Numbered from the stretch's first letter, positions 43,377 to 53,710 are shown. The stretch: 57,159 nucleotides of DNA from an uncultured Bacteroidia bacterium (GCA_903927965.1 CAIYPA010000029.1:1-57159), one strand, 5' to 3'. The notes: generated by a model from the letters alone, not told the origin. A program made the numbers and translations.

Positions 43377-43595
43377 TCAATCAGCAAAGTCCGTGAATTT
43401 CAAACCTGATTGTCTCTCCATGCTTTTCAGATTGTCTATGGTAACATCCTTAGATAGTTTTCCATCTACAGTAACAGTCCGTCTAATGCTTTGATGCTTG
43501 AATTGCCGATGGCTTGTTCCATTTTGTCGGGATAAGTACCATCCTTCACGTGTAAGTATTTGAATAATTTCCTTAATTTTAAATACTCTTTTCAT
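43377..43595 (-). CDS. hicA: HicA-type mRNA interferase toxin
   Basis: The 72-residue protein has the small dsRBD-like HicA fold, with IIQILTREGWYLSRQNGTSHRQFKH holding the conserved Gly-Thr-Ser-His (catalytic His). It ends VDGKLSKDVTIDNLKSMERQSG. It would cleave mRNA when free of HicB. Toxin precedes antitoxin, as usual for this family. Confidence 0.9.
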   Translation of the reverse strand: MKRVFKIKEIIQILTREGWYLSRQNGTSHRQFKHQSIRRTVTVDGKLSKDVTIDNLKSMERQSGLKFTDFAD

Positions 43596-43619
43596 TATTT
43601 GGTATCATAATCAACAATA

Positions 43620-43641
43620 CAAAGGTAACACTATTTGTTAC
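43620..43641 (-). promoter_or_regulatory. hicAB promoter and operator
   Basis: The inverted repeat GTAACA-CTATT-TGTTAC (43625-43641) overlaps a perfect -7 element TACCTTTG on the minus strand (43627-43620), about 25 bp before the hicA ATG. The site fits HicB autorepression. Confidence 0.7.
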
Positions 43642-43681
43642 TTATTATAGACATTTGTCAATTTAATAGAGATTTACAAGA

Positions 43682-44581
43682 CTATCCCTGATAAACCCTT
43701 ACCAGCAGAAATGAATCCACCTTATCTGTGTAATAGAAATTGGTTGCCCCAAGCAGTTCAAGGTAGGCTTTCACGATTTCAGCGCTTTTTGAATCTGGAT
43801 TCAATGTTATAAACGACTCAAACGATTTTTTATGTTCCTCGTTGAGACGATTTGTAACAAGGTTAAAAACTCTTGAGTTATCCATCCCAGCCAGATAGAC
43901 TCCCAGATATTGTGCATATTGATCCTGTGCTATTTTAAACGAAATAAAATCGGGATACCTGGCCAAAAAGTTTTCCCAGGTAATGATACGCGATGCCAAA
44001 GAGTCGAGTGGGATCAAAATTGAACAATCTTCTGAAAACCGGACTTTCTGCTCCTGTACCTCAATGTTCAGGTACTCACGGTAGGCTGTTGTGAGTTTTG
44101 AGCCAAAATTCTTTAACAGGTAATCGTTCTGTGGTTCAAGATACCATGCACCTTCCGAAGGGACCAGACCAATACCGTAAGGTGCCAGCATTTCACCAAT
44201 TTTATCAATTGTATCTTTTGATGTCGAATTGGCAAGCTGTGAACTGACTTGCTCATTGTTTTCAAGAAAACTGCTGGTTGTTATGTTCAGGAAATCATTG
44301 TACTCAAAAAACATGGAATCAAGTGAAATTGAATCTGCATCACATTTTTTAAGCAATGTTGCGGCGATCCCTATCGATTTCAGGTCACCCTGGTCAAGTT
44401 GATGAAGAACGTCCCTGTAGCCGCCGACAGTAACTATTTTTGTTTGTGAGATCGCGTTCAGGTCAACAATCCTTTCATTTCCGGAATTGGAATTTTTACC
44501 GGTATTATTGGTCCTTATGAAATTACAGGAAGTTAATGAACTAATAATCAACAAAGAAAATAAAATTCGCATCGTGAACAT
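43682..44581 (-). CDS. Lipoprotein of unknown function
   Basis: This protein of about 299 residues starts with a lipoprotein signal (MRILFSLLIISSLTSC, from the second Met; the first Met is three codons earlier). A mostly helical body follows with no recognised motif. Parts include VGGYRDVLHQLDQGDLKSIGI, LDSLASRIITWENFLARYPD and LVRVYQG at the very end. It is monocistronic. Function unknown. Confidence 0.7.
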   Translation of the reverse strand: MFTMRILFSLLIISSLTSCNFIRTNNTGKNSNSGNERIVDLNAISQTKIVTVGGYRDVLHQLDQGDLKSIGIAATLLKKCDADSISLDSMFFEYNDFLNITTSSFLENNEQVSSQLANSTSKDTIDKIGEMLAPYGIGLVPSEGAWYLEPQNDYLLKNFGSKLTTAYREYLNIEVQEQKVRFSEDCSILIPLDSLASRIITWENFLARYPDFISFKIAQDQYAQYLGVYLAGMDNSRVFNLVTNRLNEEHKKSFESFITLNPDSKSAEIVKAYLELLGATNFYYTDKVDSFLLVRVYQG

Positions 44582-44701
44582 AAAAATAGAAAAGTTTAAA
44601 CTCTAACTTCTGAAACAGTTTATCCCATGAAATTTTGAGGTCACTAAGATACAGAATCATCCAATCGGATCATATTTTTTTCGGCATTGATCCAAAAAAT
44701 A

Positions 44702-44800
44702 ACCGCAAGGTACGCAAAGGTAATTTACAAATGACACAATTGTCAAAATGATGACATATTGACCTTGCGTAATTTGCGGCAACCTTGCGTACCCTGCGGT
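44702..44800. repeat. Long palindrome of the CCTTGCGTACC family
   Basis: ACCGCAAGGTACGCAAAGG (44702-44720) faces ACCTTGCGTACCCTGCGGT (44782-44800) with few mismatches, and an extra CCTTGCG half lies in the loop. It fills the centre of the 245-bp gap between the lipoprotein gene and pgi. Confidence 0.75.
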
Positions 44801-44826
44801 AAATTGGGATTATTCGTCTTTATCGA

Positions 44827-46173
44827 TTATAATCGCGCCTTAATCTCGGCAGTTTCCTTTTCAAAGCCTGGCTTTTCAAGCAATGCAAACATGTTCTTTT
44901 TATAGGCTTCAACACCAGGTTGATCGAAAGGATTGACATCCAATATATAACCACTGATGCCACAAGCAATTTCAAAGAAATAGATCAACTGGCCAAGATA
45001 ATATTCGTTCAGTTGAGGAATGTTGATCCTGATATTTGGGACTCCACCATCGACATGGGCAATACAGGTACCAAGTTCTGCCATCTTATTGATGTAATCG
45101 ACCCTTTTCCCTGCAAGGAAGTTTAGTTTGTCCAAATCAGCTTTATCTTCCGGAACCAGGACTTCATTGTTGACCTGATCGACAGAAAGGACCGTTTCAA
45201 ATAGGATCCGTTCACCCTCCTGTATGTATTGTCCCATCGAATGCAAATCACTGGAGAAATCAACGCTTGTCGGGAAAATCCCTTTAGATTCTTTTCCTTC
45301 GCTCTCACCGTAAAGTTGTTTCCACCACTCGGCAAAAAAGTGCAATTTAGGGTTGTAGTTCACCATGATCTCAACCTTCTTCCCTTTTTTGTAAAGAGCA
45401 TTTCGTGCAGCTGCATATTGTGCTGCAATATTTTCCTCAAAAGGAACTTCGCTGCCGCAAGCAATTTCCATCGATTTTGCGCCATTAACAAGCTCACGGA
45501 TATCAAATCCTGCAATCGCTATGGCGATCAACCCAACCGGCGTAAGAACAGAAAAACGGCCACCAACATCATTCGGGATTACAAAAGTTTTATAGCCTTT
45601 TTCATTGGCAAGCTTACGTAATGCCCCATGTTCTTCATCAGTGATTGCGATAATTCTCTTCTGCGCCTCTTCCTCTCCATAACGTTCCTCAAGGTCTTGC
45701 TTAAGCAAACGGAAAGCCAATGCAGGTTCAGTAGTTGTCCCCGATTTTGAAACAACCGCGCAAGCCCATTCTTTGGAGTCAAGGAGGTCACGTAATTCAA
45801 AAAGGTAATCTTCGCTGATGTTCTGGCCAGCAAAAAGGACTATTGGTGATTCAAAACTACCTTTAATGTGCGAAAACGAATCGGATAAGGCATCAATTAC
45901 AGCTTTGCTACCAAGGTAGGAACCGCCAATACCGATCACTACAAACACTTCAAGATGTTTCGATTGCAATTTTAAAGCTACCTTCTCAATATCGCTCAAC
46001 ATTGCTTCTGAAATAGAAGACGGAAGATCGACCCAACCTAAGAAATCGTTCCCTTTACCTGTTTTTTCGCGTAATGCAATATTCTGTTTTTCAGAAACTT
46101 GCTTGTAAGCTTTTATTTCGTCGTCAGAAACGAAATTGTAAACTTTGTCTAATTGCAAAGAAATATTTGCCAT
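44827..46173 (-). CDS. pgi: Glucose-6-phosphate isomerase
   Basis: The 448-residue protein has [41 protein letters not shown] and [17 protein letters not shown]. It also has the catalytic-site region [17 protein letters not shown], and Lys in [17 protein letters not shown]. It converts glucose-6-phosphate to fructose-6-phosphate. It is third in the lysS-gpsA-pgi set, 18 bp after gpsA. Confidence 0.96.
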   Translation of the reverse strand: MANISLQLDKVYNFVSDDEIKAYKQVSEKQNIALREKTGKGNDFLGWVDLPSSISEAMLSDIEKVALKLQSKHLEVFVVIGIGGSYLGSKAVIDALSDSFSHIKGSFESPIVLFAGQNISEDYLFELRDLLDSKEWACAVVSKSGTTTEPALAFRLLKQDLEERYGEEEAQKRIIAITDEEHGALRKLANEKGYKTFVIPNDVGGRFSVLTPVGLIAIAIAGFDIRELVNGAKSMEIACGSEVPFEENIAAQYAAARNALYKKGKKVEIMVNYNPKLHFFAEWWKQLYGESEGKESKGIFPTSVDFSSDLHSMGQYIQEGERILFETVLSVDQVNNEVLVPEDKADLDKLNFLAGKRVDYINKMAELGTCIAHVDGGVPNIRINIPQLNEYYLGQLIYFFEIACGISGYILDVNPFDQPGVEAYKKNMFALLEKPGFEKETAEIKARL

Positions 46174-46191
46174 AAATAAAAAAAATAATAT

Positions 46192-47196
46192 TTAACGTAA
46201 ATGCTCTGTCAACAAACGGATCTCAATCGCAGGTGAGATATTTTCATAGATAATGTTGTAAACCGAATCGGTGATCGGCATATTCACATGGTATTGGTTA
46301 TTCAGTTCCTTGATACACTTTGTAGCATAATAACCCTCAGCGATCATATCCATTTCGAGGATGGTTGACCGCACAGTGTAACCTTTGCCAATCATAGTCC
46401 CGAATGCCCGGTTGCGCGAAAACTGCGAATATCCGGTGACAAGAAGGTCTCCCAGATAAGCTGAAGATTTAATATCGCGTGTTATCGGATGAACAGTATC
46501 GACAAACCTCTTGATCTCCTGTATCGCATTCGACATCAGAACTGCCTGGAAATTATCACCATAACGCAAACCATGGGAAATCCCTGCCGCAATCGCCATT
46601 ATATTTTTAAGAACAGCAGAATATTCTGTTCCCCAAATGTCATCTGAAATGTGGGTACGGATGGATGGGCTCTCAAGCAACATTGCAAATTGCCTGGCCC
46701 GTTTGACATCTGGACTTGCAATTGTAAGGTACGAAAGTAAATCACGTGCAACCTCTTCCGCATGGCAAGGACCCGCAATAACACCAAACTGATCAAACGG
46801 AACCTGGTAAAATTCATGAAAAAATTCACCAACAACAAGGTTTTCATCCGGGACTATCCCTTTGATTGCAGAGACCACATACCGTTCACCAATCGGAACC
46901 GTAAGGTGTTTCAGTGTATCCTTCAGAAATGCGGATGGTGTTACAAAAACGAGGATATCGGAGTTTTCAACAACTTCGTTAATGTCGGAATAGAAATTGA
47001 TCCTCGACATCTCAAATTCCACCGAACGCAAGTAGTTGGGGTTGTGCCTGAACTTTTTAAAAAGATCAATGGTATCTTGTTTCCGGATGAACCAATTTAA
47101 TTCCGGCAAGTTATAAACCAGGATTTTAGCTAGAGCCGTAGCCCAGCTTCCACTTCCGATAATCGCAACCCTGCTCCGTTCGTTAATTTCAGTCAT
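46192..47196 (-). CDS. gpsA: Glycerol-3-phosphate dehydrogenase (NAD(P)+)
   Basis: The 334-residue protein has the Rossmann start SRVAIIGSGSWATALAKIL, VFVTPSAFLKDTLKHL, VSAIKGIVPDE and the catalytic AVLKNIMAIAAGISHGLRYGDN (conserved Lys). It makes sn-glycerol-3-phosphate for phospholipids. It is between lysS and pgi, 13 bp after lysS. Confidence 0.95.
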   Translation of the reverse strand: MTEINERSRVAIIGSGSWATALAKILVYNLPELNWFIRKQDTIDLFKKFRHNPNYLRSVEFEMSRINFYSDINEVVENSDILVFVTPSAFLKDTLKHLTVPIGERYVVSAIKGIVPDENLVVGEFFHEFYQVPFDQFGVIAGPCHAEEVARDLLSYLTIASPDVKRARQFAMLLESPSIRTHISDDIWGTEYSAVLKNIMAIAAGISHGLRYGDNFQAVLMSNAIQEIKRFVDTVHPITRDIKSSAYLGDLLVTGYSQFSRNRAFGTMIGKGYTVRSTILEMDMIAEGYYATKCIKELNNQYHVNMPITDSVYNIIYENISPAIEIRLLTEHLR

Positions 47197-47209
47197 TTTA
47201 CTGAAATAT

Positions 47210-48931
47210 TTAGTTTAACCATTTTGTTACATCACTGGCCATTGGGTTTGGTAAACCCAGTTGATTTTTCTTGTTGAAACCACACAAATCGTTAAACAAT
47301 TTGCCTGGTTTCACCTCCTTGAGTTGGGATACCTTTTTGAAGCCCATTTTCTGGATTACTTCGACCCATTCTGCAGGAATTCCCAATTCAAGGTATTTTT
47401 CGGAAGGATCTTCCTCTGCCCTTTTCTCAGGTTTCATTTGCGGGAACAACAATACATCCTGGATGGACACCGAATTGGTCATCAACATGGTGAGACGGTC
47501 GATGCCAATTCCCATTCCAGAAGTCGGGGGCATCCCATATTCAAGGGCACGAACAAAGTCCATATCGATGAACATGGCCTCATTGTCCCCTTTTTCAGTG
47601 AGGCGAAGTTGCTCCTGAAAACGATCCAACTGATCAATCGGATCGTTTAATTCTGAATAAGCATTGCACAACTCTTTTCCGTTAACCATCAACTCGAACC
47701 GCTCTGTAAGTTCAGGGTTGCTTCGGTGTTTTTTACAAAGTGGCGACATTTCAACTGGATAATCTGTGATAAATGTGGGCTGAATATAATGCCCTTCACA
47801 TTTTTCGCCAAAAATCTCGTCTATAAGCTTGCCTTTCCCCATCGTGTTGTCACACTCAACACCCAATTTACCACAGACTTCACGAAGAGCTGCTTCATCC
47901 ATATCGGAGATATCAAATCCTGTATATTCCTTGATCGAATCATACATCGTAATCCGCTTGAAGGGACGTTTGAAATTAACCTCTTTATCGCCAACCGGAA
48001 CTGTAGTCTTCCCATGAAGCGAAAGTGCGACACGCTCGATCATCTCCTCCGTAAAATCCATCATCCAATTGTAATCTTTATAGGCAACATAGATTTCCAT
48101 TACTGTGAATTCTGGATTATGGGTACGATCCATTCCTTCGTTGCGGAAATCTTTTGAAAATTCATAAACACCTTCAAATCCACCAACTATTAACCGCTTA
48201 AGATACAATTCATTAGCAACCCGAAGATACAATGGGATATTCAAGGCATTGTGATGTGTAATAAATGGCCTGGCTGCTGCCCCGCCTGGGATTGGTTGCA
48301 ATATCGGAGTTTCAACCTCAACATATCCGCGTTCATTGAACAACGCACGCATTTCGTTAATGATTTTCGTGCGTTTCAAAAAAACATCCTTCACATGTGG
48401 GTTAACGATCAGGTCAAGGTAACGCTGACGATAACGCTGTTCCGGATCGGTAAAAGCATCAAAAGTTATACCATCCTTTTCCTTCACCACTGGTAAAGGC
48501 CTGATCGATTTGCTGAGCAATGAAAACTCCTTCACATGAATGGTCGTCTCTCCCATCTGTGTAATAAATACATATCCTTTTACACCAATGATGTCCCCAA
48601 TATCCAATAACTTTTTAAAGACTTCGTTGTATAAGGATTTATCTTCGCCAGGACATATTTCGTCGCGGTTGACATAGATTTGAATTCTCCCTGTTTCATC
48701 CTGAAGCTCCCCAAAAGATGCCTTACCCATGATACGCTGGCTCATCAACCTTCCTGCAAACACAACATCCTGAAGGTTTGGTATGCCTGCATTGTATGTG
48801 GTTATGATTTGATTGGCTGTAACGTTGATTTTGAATTCATTGGCGGGATAAGGATTTATACCGAGATCTCGTAATTTCTGTAGTGAAGTACGGCGGATAA
48901 TTTCCTGCTCGCTTAGTTCTAAATTGCTCAT
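47210..48931 (-). CDS. lysS: Lysine--tRNA ligase (class II)
   Basis: The 573-residue protein has an OB-fold anticodon-binding domain ([21 protein letters not shown]) and the class II core. Motif 2 is [20 protein letters not shown] and motif 3 is [16 protein letters not shown]. It charges tRNA(Lys). A C-terminal extension of about 70 residues ([20 protein letters not shown] to SDVTKWLN) beyond the core is usual in Bacteroidota. It heads the operon, with a good promoter upstream. Confidence 0.96.
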   Translation of the reverse strand: MSNLELSEQEIIRRTSLQKLRDLGINPYPANEFKINVTANQIITTYNAGIPNLQDVVFAGRLMSQRIMGKASFGELQDETGRIQIYVNRDEICPGEDKSLYNEVFKKLLDIGDIIGVKGYVFITQMGETTIHVKEFSLLSKSIRPLPVVKEKDGITFDAFTDPEQRYRQRYLDLIVNPHVKDVFLKRTKIINEMRALFNERGYVEVETPILQPIPGGAAARPFITHHNALNIPLYLRVANELYLKRLIVGGFEGVYEFSKDFRNEGMDRTHNPEFTVMEIYVAYKDYNWMMDFTEEMIERVALSLHGKTTVPVGDKEVNFKRPFKRITMYDSIKEYTGFDISDMDEAALREVCGKLGVECDNTMGKGKLIDEIFGEKCEGHYIQPTFITDYPVEMSPLCKKHRSNPELTERFELMVNGKELCNAYSELNDPIDQLDRFQEQLRLTEKGDNEAMFIDMDFVRALEYGMPPTSGMGIGIDRLTMLMTNSVSIQDVLLFPQMKPEKRAEEDPSEKYLELGIPAEWVEVIQKMGFKKVSQLKEVKPGKLFNDLCGFNKKNQLGLPNPMASDVTKWLN

Positions 48932-48968
48932 TTCAAATATTTATACCTCAGTTTTTCAAAAATATCCG

Positions 48969-48997
48969 CAAATGTACAAAAAGATATCCTTTACAAA
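48969..48997 (-). promoter_or_regulatory. Promoter of the lysS-gpsA-pgi operon
   Basis: On the minus strand a perfect -7 element TACATTTG (48976-48969) lies 17 bp after a TTTG -33 element (48997-48994), about 37 bp before the lysS ATG. Confidence 0.6.
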
Positions 48998-49179
48998 AGC
49001 GTTACAAGATAGAAAAACCTGACTTATCAATTCGGCCAACCGAATTTCAAAGCACAAAATCATTTTTTTTTGTTGGATAAACATCTAATTATCTTACTAT
49101 TAAAAGTCTTTTATAAACTTTCTTTGCAAAAGAGTTGTATTAACGGCCTAATTGTTTTTCCTTCCATTTGCCAATTTCG

Positions 49180-49187
49180 TATATTTG
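49180..49187 (+). promoter_or_regulatory. Candidate -7 element of recJ
   Basis: TATATTTG matches the consensus and lies 40 bp before the recJ ATG. The -33 match is weak. The rest of the 296-bp gap between lysS and recJ has no gene that I see. Confidence 0.4.
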
Positions 49188-49227
49188 GAAAAATTATTGA
49201 GCGCGTAAGCCTTAATTAAAATATTTT

Positions 49228-50964
49228 ATGCAAAAATCCTGGAAAATTAAAGAACCGGCTGATATTAACGACTTAAAGCACTTATCTGCAGCACTGAATG
49301 TAGATATGGCTATAGCCAATTTATTGATTCAGCGTGGAGTCAAAACGTTTTCCGAAGCACGCTCATTTTTCCGGCCTAAACTTTCCGACCTCCACAACCC
49401 TTTTTTAATGAAGGATATGGACAAGGCGGTGGCCAGAATAAAAGGAGCCATCGAAACCGACGAGAAGGTACTGGTCTATGGCGATTACGATGTTGACGGC
49501 ACGACCTCTGTTGCCTTGATGTACTCTTTTTTAAGAAGCAGGCTTACCAATCTTGACTATTACATACCCGACCGGTACATGGAGGGATATGGAATTTCGC
49601 GGCTCAGTATCGAGTACGCTGCCCAAAATCATTTCTCTCTGGTTATTGTATTGGATTGCGGTATTAAAGCGATGGATAAAATAGCTTACGCAAAGCAATT
49701 GGGAATCGATTTTATCATTTGCGACCACCACAATCCAGACGATACAATTCCTGACGCCGTGGCTGTCCTCGACCCCAAACAGCCGGGTTGCAATTATCCG
49801 TTCAAAGAATTGTCAGGTTGTGGGGTAGGGTTTAAATTGATCCAGGCTTATTGTTTGGATCAGGGAATTCCGGAAGAGGTTGTCTATGAATTGCTTGATT
49901 TAGTTGTAGTTAGCATTGCCTCCGATATTGTTCCACTCATTGGTGAAAATCGAGTACTGGCTTATTACGGATTGCAGAAATTAAATTCCAATCCCTCCAC
50001 TGGACTAAAGACGATCATCAAATATGCCGGTTTATCAGGTGAAATAAAAATAAATGATATCGTTTTCAAGATCGGGCCACGTTTAAATGCCTCTGGCCGC
50101 ATCGAACATGGGAAAAAATCAGTGGCGATTTTACTTGCCGAAGATGCCAAAGTGTTGGAGGACCTGGGTATAGAAATCAACTCATATAACGAGATCAGAA
50201 AAACATTGGATCGAGACATTACCCAGGAAGCTCTTGAAATTATCGAAAAAAGCGAGTTTTATGATGGACGAAAATCGACAGTCATCTACAATCGTGATTG
50301 GCATAAAGGGGTGGTCGGTATCGTAGCATCCAGACTTACAGAATACTACTACAGGCCAACGGTAGTCCTGACGGAATCGAATGGCCTGGCTACTGGCTCT
50401 GCCCGTTCAGTTGGGGAATTCGACCTCTATGAAGCGATCGGTGCGTGTGCAGATTTATTGGAATCGTATGGCGGACATATGTATGCAGCCGGCCTTTCCA
50501 TGAAGATCGATAATGTTGCGGAATTTTCGCGCCGATTTGAACAGATTGTAAGAGACTCAATATCAGAGGAACAGATGAAACAAAGCATCGAAATTGATGC
50601 AAGGATTTCATTATCGGACCTTACCCCAAAATTTCTGCGTTTATTGAACCAGTTTGAGCCATGTGGTCCACACAACATGATTCCTACATTTCTGACCGAA
50701 AATGTATTGGATTACGGAACAAGCAGACAGGTTGGGAAAAACAACGAACACTTGAAACTTGATTTAATGGAAGCCAATCGCTCTTCTTCGGTTTTTTCCG
50801 GAATCGCATTTTCGCAATCCGATCAAATCGAAATGATCAAAAAATCCCTGCCATTCGATATTTGTTATACTGTAACTGAAAACGAATATCGGGGGAAAAC
50901 CTCCATGCAGTTAAATATCAGGGACATAAAATCCAGACTTGATGATTTTGAAGTAATCCATTAA
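49228..50964 (+). CDS. recJ: Single-stranded-DNA-specific exonuclease RecJ
   Basis: The 578-residue DHH-family nuclease has VLVYGDYDVDGTTSVALMY (DHH motif I), LVIVLDCGIKAM and FIICDHHNPDD. It also has the DHHA1 region (DLLESYGGHMYAAGLSM, ATGSARSVGEFDLYEAI) and a C-terminal OB-like part (NRSSSVFSGIAFSQSDQIEM). It degrades single-stranded DNA 5' to 3' with metal ions in recombination and repair. The start is the ATG at 49228. Confidence 0.96.
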   Translation: MQKSWKIKEPADINDLKHLSAALNVDMAIANLLIQRGVKTFSEARSFFRPKLSDLHNPFLMKDMDKAVARIKGAIETDEKVLVYGDYDVDGTTSVALMYSFLRSRLTNLDYYIPDRYMEGYGISRLSIEYAAQNHFSLVIVLDCGIKAMDKIAYAKQLGIDFIICDHHNPDDTIPDAVAVLDPKQPGCNYPFKELSGCGVGFKLIQAYCLDQGIPEEVVYELLDLVVVSIASDIVPLIGENRVLAYYGLQKLNSNPSTGLKTIIKYAGLSGEIKINDIVFKIGPRLNASGRIEHGKKSVAILLAEDAKVLEDLGIEINSYNEIRKTLDRDITQEALEIIEKSEFYDGRKSTVIYNRDWHKGVVGIVASRLTEYYYRPTVVLTESNGLATGSARSVGEFDLYEAIGACADLLESYGGHMYAAGLSMKIDNVAEFSRRFEQIVRDSISEEQMKQSIEIDARISLSDLTPKFLRLLNQFEPCGPHNMIPTFLTENVLDYGTSRQVGKNNEHLKLDLMEANRSSSVFSGIAFSQSDQIEMIKKSLPFDICYTVTENEYRGKTSMQLNIRDIKSRLDDFEVIH

Positions 50965-51064
50965 TTGGGAGAAGTCCTGAAAGGAGTCTTTTCTAATAAG
51001 AATCACGACAAGAGTGTCCTATCAGTTCTGGAGTTTGTAAAGCAATTCAAATAATTTTTAAGTT

Positions 51065-51718
51065 TTGCGATCAGAATTACCATATCATATTTTCCGTTTA
51101 AAGAAAGCACTTGCCCGTCAACTTCCAGGAGAGGTTGCCCATCGATTAATGTTGCCCCAAGGCCGCGAATTGCAACCACTTGTCATTTCGGATACGATAT
51201 TGCAAAGTAGTGTTTTAATGTTGTTGTTTCCAGAGAAAGGAACACTTAACACCTGTCTGATCAGGCGACCTTCAACAATGAGAAACCATGGGGGTCAGTT
51301 GGCATTTCCTGGCGGACGTTACGAGACATTGGATATTTCACTCGAACAAACGGCATTACGGGAGTCATTTGAAGAGATTGGAACCGATAAGGGTCAGATT
51401 GAACTGATCGGTGAACTTACACCTCTTTACGTACAGGTCAGTAATTTCACGATCCATCCATTTATAGGCTGGTGCGACCATGTTCCAGCATTCAGGATTG
51501 ACAAACAAGAGGTCGAAGAACTTTTTAAAATTCCGATTATCAAATTTGTCCAACATTCATCGCCTTATCTTCAAAATGTGAACACAATATACGGACAACT
51601 GGAGGTCCCAGGATTTTTCATCGACAATCTGTTTATATGGGGAGCCACGGCAATGATCGTTGCAGAATTCAATGAAGTCTATAAATCAGAATTTTTCAAA
51701 TGCCCCAAGGCCGAATAG
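51065..51718 (+). CDS. Nudix CoA pyrophosphatase-like hydrolase
   Basis: The 217-residue protein has the UPF0035/NudL-like element MRNHGGQLAFPGGRYETLD. The Nudix box AFPGGRYETLD...TALRESFEEIG follows (Gx5Ex7REUxEExGU), with LTPLYVQVSNFTIHPFIGW after it. It probably splits CoA or related nucleotide diphosphates. The start codon is a TTG at 51065; no ATG lies near the family start. Its last 33 bases overlap the convergent TIGR02757 gene. Confidence 0.88.
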   Translation: MRSELPYHIFRLKKALARQLPGEVAHRLMLPQGRELQPLVISDTILQSSVLMLLFPEKGTLNTCLIRRPSTMRNHGGQLAFPGGRYETLDISLEQTALRESFEEIGTDKGQIELIGELTPLYVQVSNFTIHPFIGWCDHVPAFRIDKQEVEELFKIPIIKFVQHSSPYLQNVNTIYGQLEVPGFFIDNLFIWGATAMIVAEFNEVYKSEFFKCPKAE

Positions 51719-52465
51719 GGCAAAATCATATTTAACCGGATCGGACGGATCAAATAACCTTAGGTTAGCTGTCAATTCTTCCACAGCCTGCCAATCATTC
51801 TGAACACGTTGAAGAAGACCCAATTTGCGCGCTACGCTGCCTGAATGGACGTCCAAAGGCATCATTAGTGCTGAGGGAGGGATCGATTTCCAAAGCCCAA
51901 AATCAACTCCACCTTTGGAAGGCCTGACCATCCATCTCAGGAACATGTTGATCCTCTTGGCCGATGAACCGGTTGAAGGATTTGCTACGTGTTTGCCAAT
52001 CCTATGTTTGGGCGCAAACGAAAGGAAAATATCCCTAAAATGGGTAATTGCAGTTTTGATGGTCCCGTCAATTCCAACTCCATCAGCAAACAACTTTTCA
52101 AGGCCTCCTTTTTTCCGGTAAATTTCAGCAAGTGCCAGAATAAAATAACGACAATCATCCCCATTAAAAGTGCGATGCACAAAGGTTTCGAACCGTTTCA
52201 AGTCACCAAATGAGCCATTTGTCAAATATTCATAGGGTTGTCCATCCATGAGTTCAACCAGCTTGTTGGCATTCCGGATAATGGTGACCCGTTGTCCCCA
52301 AGCAATGGTCGCCGAAAGGAATCCTGCAATCTCGATATCTTCCTTGCGCGCAAACTGACGTGGAATTGAAATCGGGTCTGTTGCAATAAAACTAACCTGA
52401 TTATATTGGTTATATTTTTCTTCAAGGAAGACTTTCAGATCTTGTGAGTCTAATAATTCTGTCAT
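51686..52465 (-). CDS. TIGR02757-family protein
   Basis: The 259-residue protein contains [63 protein letters not shown] and [17 protein letters not shown]. These match the TIGR02757 family, which is distantly related to DNA-glycosylase-like helical proteins. Function unknown. It follows the LolD-like ATPase gene with a 4-bp overlap. Confidence 0.9.
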   Translation of the reverse strand: MTELLDSQDLKVFLEEKYNQYNQVSFIATDPISIPRQFARKEDIEIAGFLSATIAWGQRVTIIRNANKLVELMDGQPYEYLTNGSFGDLKRFETFVHRTFNGDDCRYFILALAEIYRKKGGLEKLFADGVGIDGTIKTAITHFRDIFLSFAPKHRIGKHVANPSTGSSAKRINMFLRWMVRPSKGGVDFGLWKSIPPSALMMPLDVHSGSVARKLGLLQRVQNDWQAVEELTANLRLFDPSDPVKYDFALFGLGAFEKF

Positions 52466-53115
52466 ATCACAACAACCCCATCCTTGATATGAATTGTCCT
52501 GTCCGACATCCCAGCAAAATGTTCGTCGTGGGTAACAATGATAAAGGTTTGTCCAAATTTTTCGCGAAGGTCAAAAAATAACCGGTAAAGCTCTTCCTGG
52601 TTGTGGGAATCAAGATTGCCGGAAGGTTCATCTGCCAGGATGATGGCTGGATGATTGATGAGTGCCCTTGCAACTGCGACCCGCTGTTTTTCACCCCCTG
52701 AAAGCTGTGAAGGTTTATGGCTTAAACGGTCGCTAAGTTCAAGAATCCCAAGCAACTCTTTTGCCCTTGATTCCACCTCTTTTCGGCTTTTCCGTGCGAT
52801 ATACCCTGGGATACAAACATTTTCAAAGGCTGAAAATTCGGGGAGCAGATGATGGAACTGAAATACGAAACCCACTTCCATATTCCTGAAACGGGAAAGT
52901 TCTGTTTCATTGTAGGCAAATACATCCTTTTGATTGATCCAGACTTTACCTGAATCAGGCTTTCCCAATGTGCCCAAAATCTGAAGCAACGTTGTTTTTC
53001 CGGCACCGCTTGTACCAACGATTGTAACAATCTCACCTTTAGCAACTTGAAGGGAGATCCCTTTTAAAACCTGCAGGTCTCCGAACGATTTTACAAGAAG
53101 CTCAGCTTTAAGCAT
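52462..53115 (-). CDS. LolD/MacB-like ABC transporter ATP-binding protein
   Basis: The 217-residue ABC ATPase has Walker [18 protein letters not shown], the signature [17 protein letters not shown], Walker [14 protein letters not shown] and switch His in IIVTHDEHF. The sequence is of the LolD/MacB type that powers lipoprotein release or efflux. No permease gene lies beside it, so its partner is elsewhere. It overlaps the next gene by 4 bp. Confidence 0.93.
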   Translation of the reverse strand: MLKAELLVKSFGDLQVLKGISLQVAKGEIVTIVGTSGAGKTTLLQILGTLGKPDSGKVWINQKDVFAYNETELSRFRNMEVGFVFQFHHLLPEFSAFENVCIPGYIARKSRKEVESRAKELLGILELSDRLSHKPSQLSGGEKQRVAVARALINHPAIILADEPSGNLDSHNQEELYRLFFDLREKFGQTFIIVTHDEHFAGMSDRTIHIKDGVVVI

Positions 53116-53154
53116 TTATTAGGGAATAAAATAGTCGTTTTAAGATTGTGAAGG

Positions 53155-53427
53155 TCAATCCTTTAACTCTTCATCAATTTTACGTTTGATATCCAATCCT
53201 TTTTTTTCGATGTTACCGGTCATTTTGGTAAGTTCCTCTTTAATATCTGAGGTATGATTTTCAAATTCCATTTTGATATCATCAGTGGCCTTCTTGAATT
53301 CGCGCATCCCTTTGCCCACTGTGCGTGCCAATCCCGGAATCGCATCAGCTCCAAAAAAAAGCAATGCGAAAAAAACAATAACCATAAATTCCCCTCCACT
53401 AGGGATAAAAAGCAGAATATGTTCCAT
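53155..53427 (-). CDS. TatA/TatB-like Sec-independent translocase protein
   Basis: The 90-residue protein has one N-terminal helix (GGEFMVIVFFALLFFGADAIP) and then the amphipathic hinge GLARTVGKGMREFKKATDDIKM. A long charged coil (ENHTSDIKEELTKMTGNIEKKGLDIK) follows, as in TatA/TatB. It would form part of a Tat pore with TatC, which is not in this window. The ATG at 53427 is used. Confidence 0.88.
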   Translation of the reverse strand: MEHILLFIPSGGEFMVIVFFALLFFGADAIPGLARTVGKGMREFKKATDDIKMEFENHTSDIKEELTKMTGNIEKKGLDIKRKIDEELKD

Positions 53428-53573
53428 TTTGTTTTTACTTTTTGACAAAGATACAATTTTGAAGCAGGATTAACCTAATCGGTTCAGAAAAAAAGGAAGT
53501 TTTATAGCTGGGAGCATGGGGATGGGGAGGGAAGCTTGCGATGGAGCGTGGGGCTTCGGTGTACACTGATAGA

Positions 53574-53615
53574 GAATGGAAACTGGAGAATGGTAACTGG
53601 AGAATGGTAACAGGA
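53574..53615. repeat. 14-bp tandem repeat, three copies
   Basis: GAATGGAAACTGGA, GAATGGTAACTGGA and GAATGGTAACAGGA follow one another in the gap between the two Tat genes. Confidence 0.8.
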
Positions 53616-53702
53616 ACATGAGAAACGGATAATAAATAGGAGAAAGAACCCAATTGTAAGAAAAAAAAACAGTGGGGATATAAATTTGAATAACGCTTGT
53701 AC

Positions 53703-53710
53703 TATATTTG
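53703..53710 (+). promoter_or_regulatory. Candidate -7 element of the second Tat gene
   Basis: TATATTTG is a perfect consensus match, 24 bp before the ATG at 53735. A TTTG lies upstream (53685-53688) at a shorter spacing than ideal. Confidence 0.5.

Noticed and set aside
53574-53615. Origin-type iterons
   Set aside because: There are only three 14-bp units, with no DnaA boxes and no replication initiator gene nearby.
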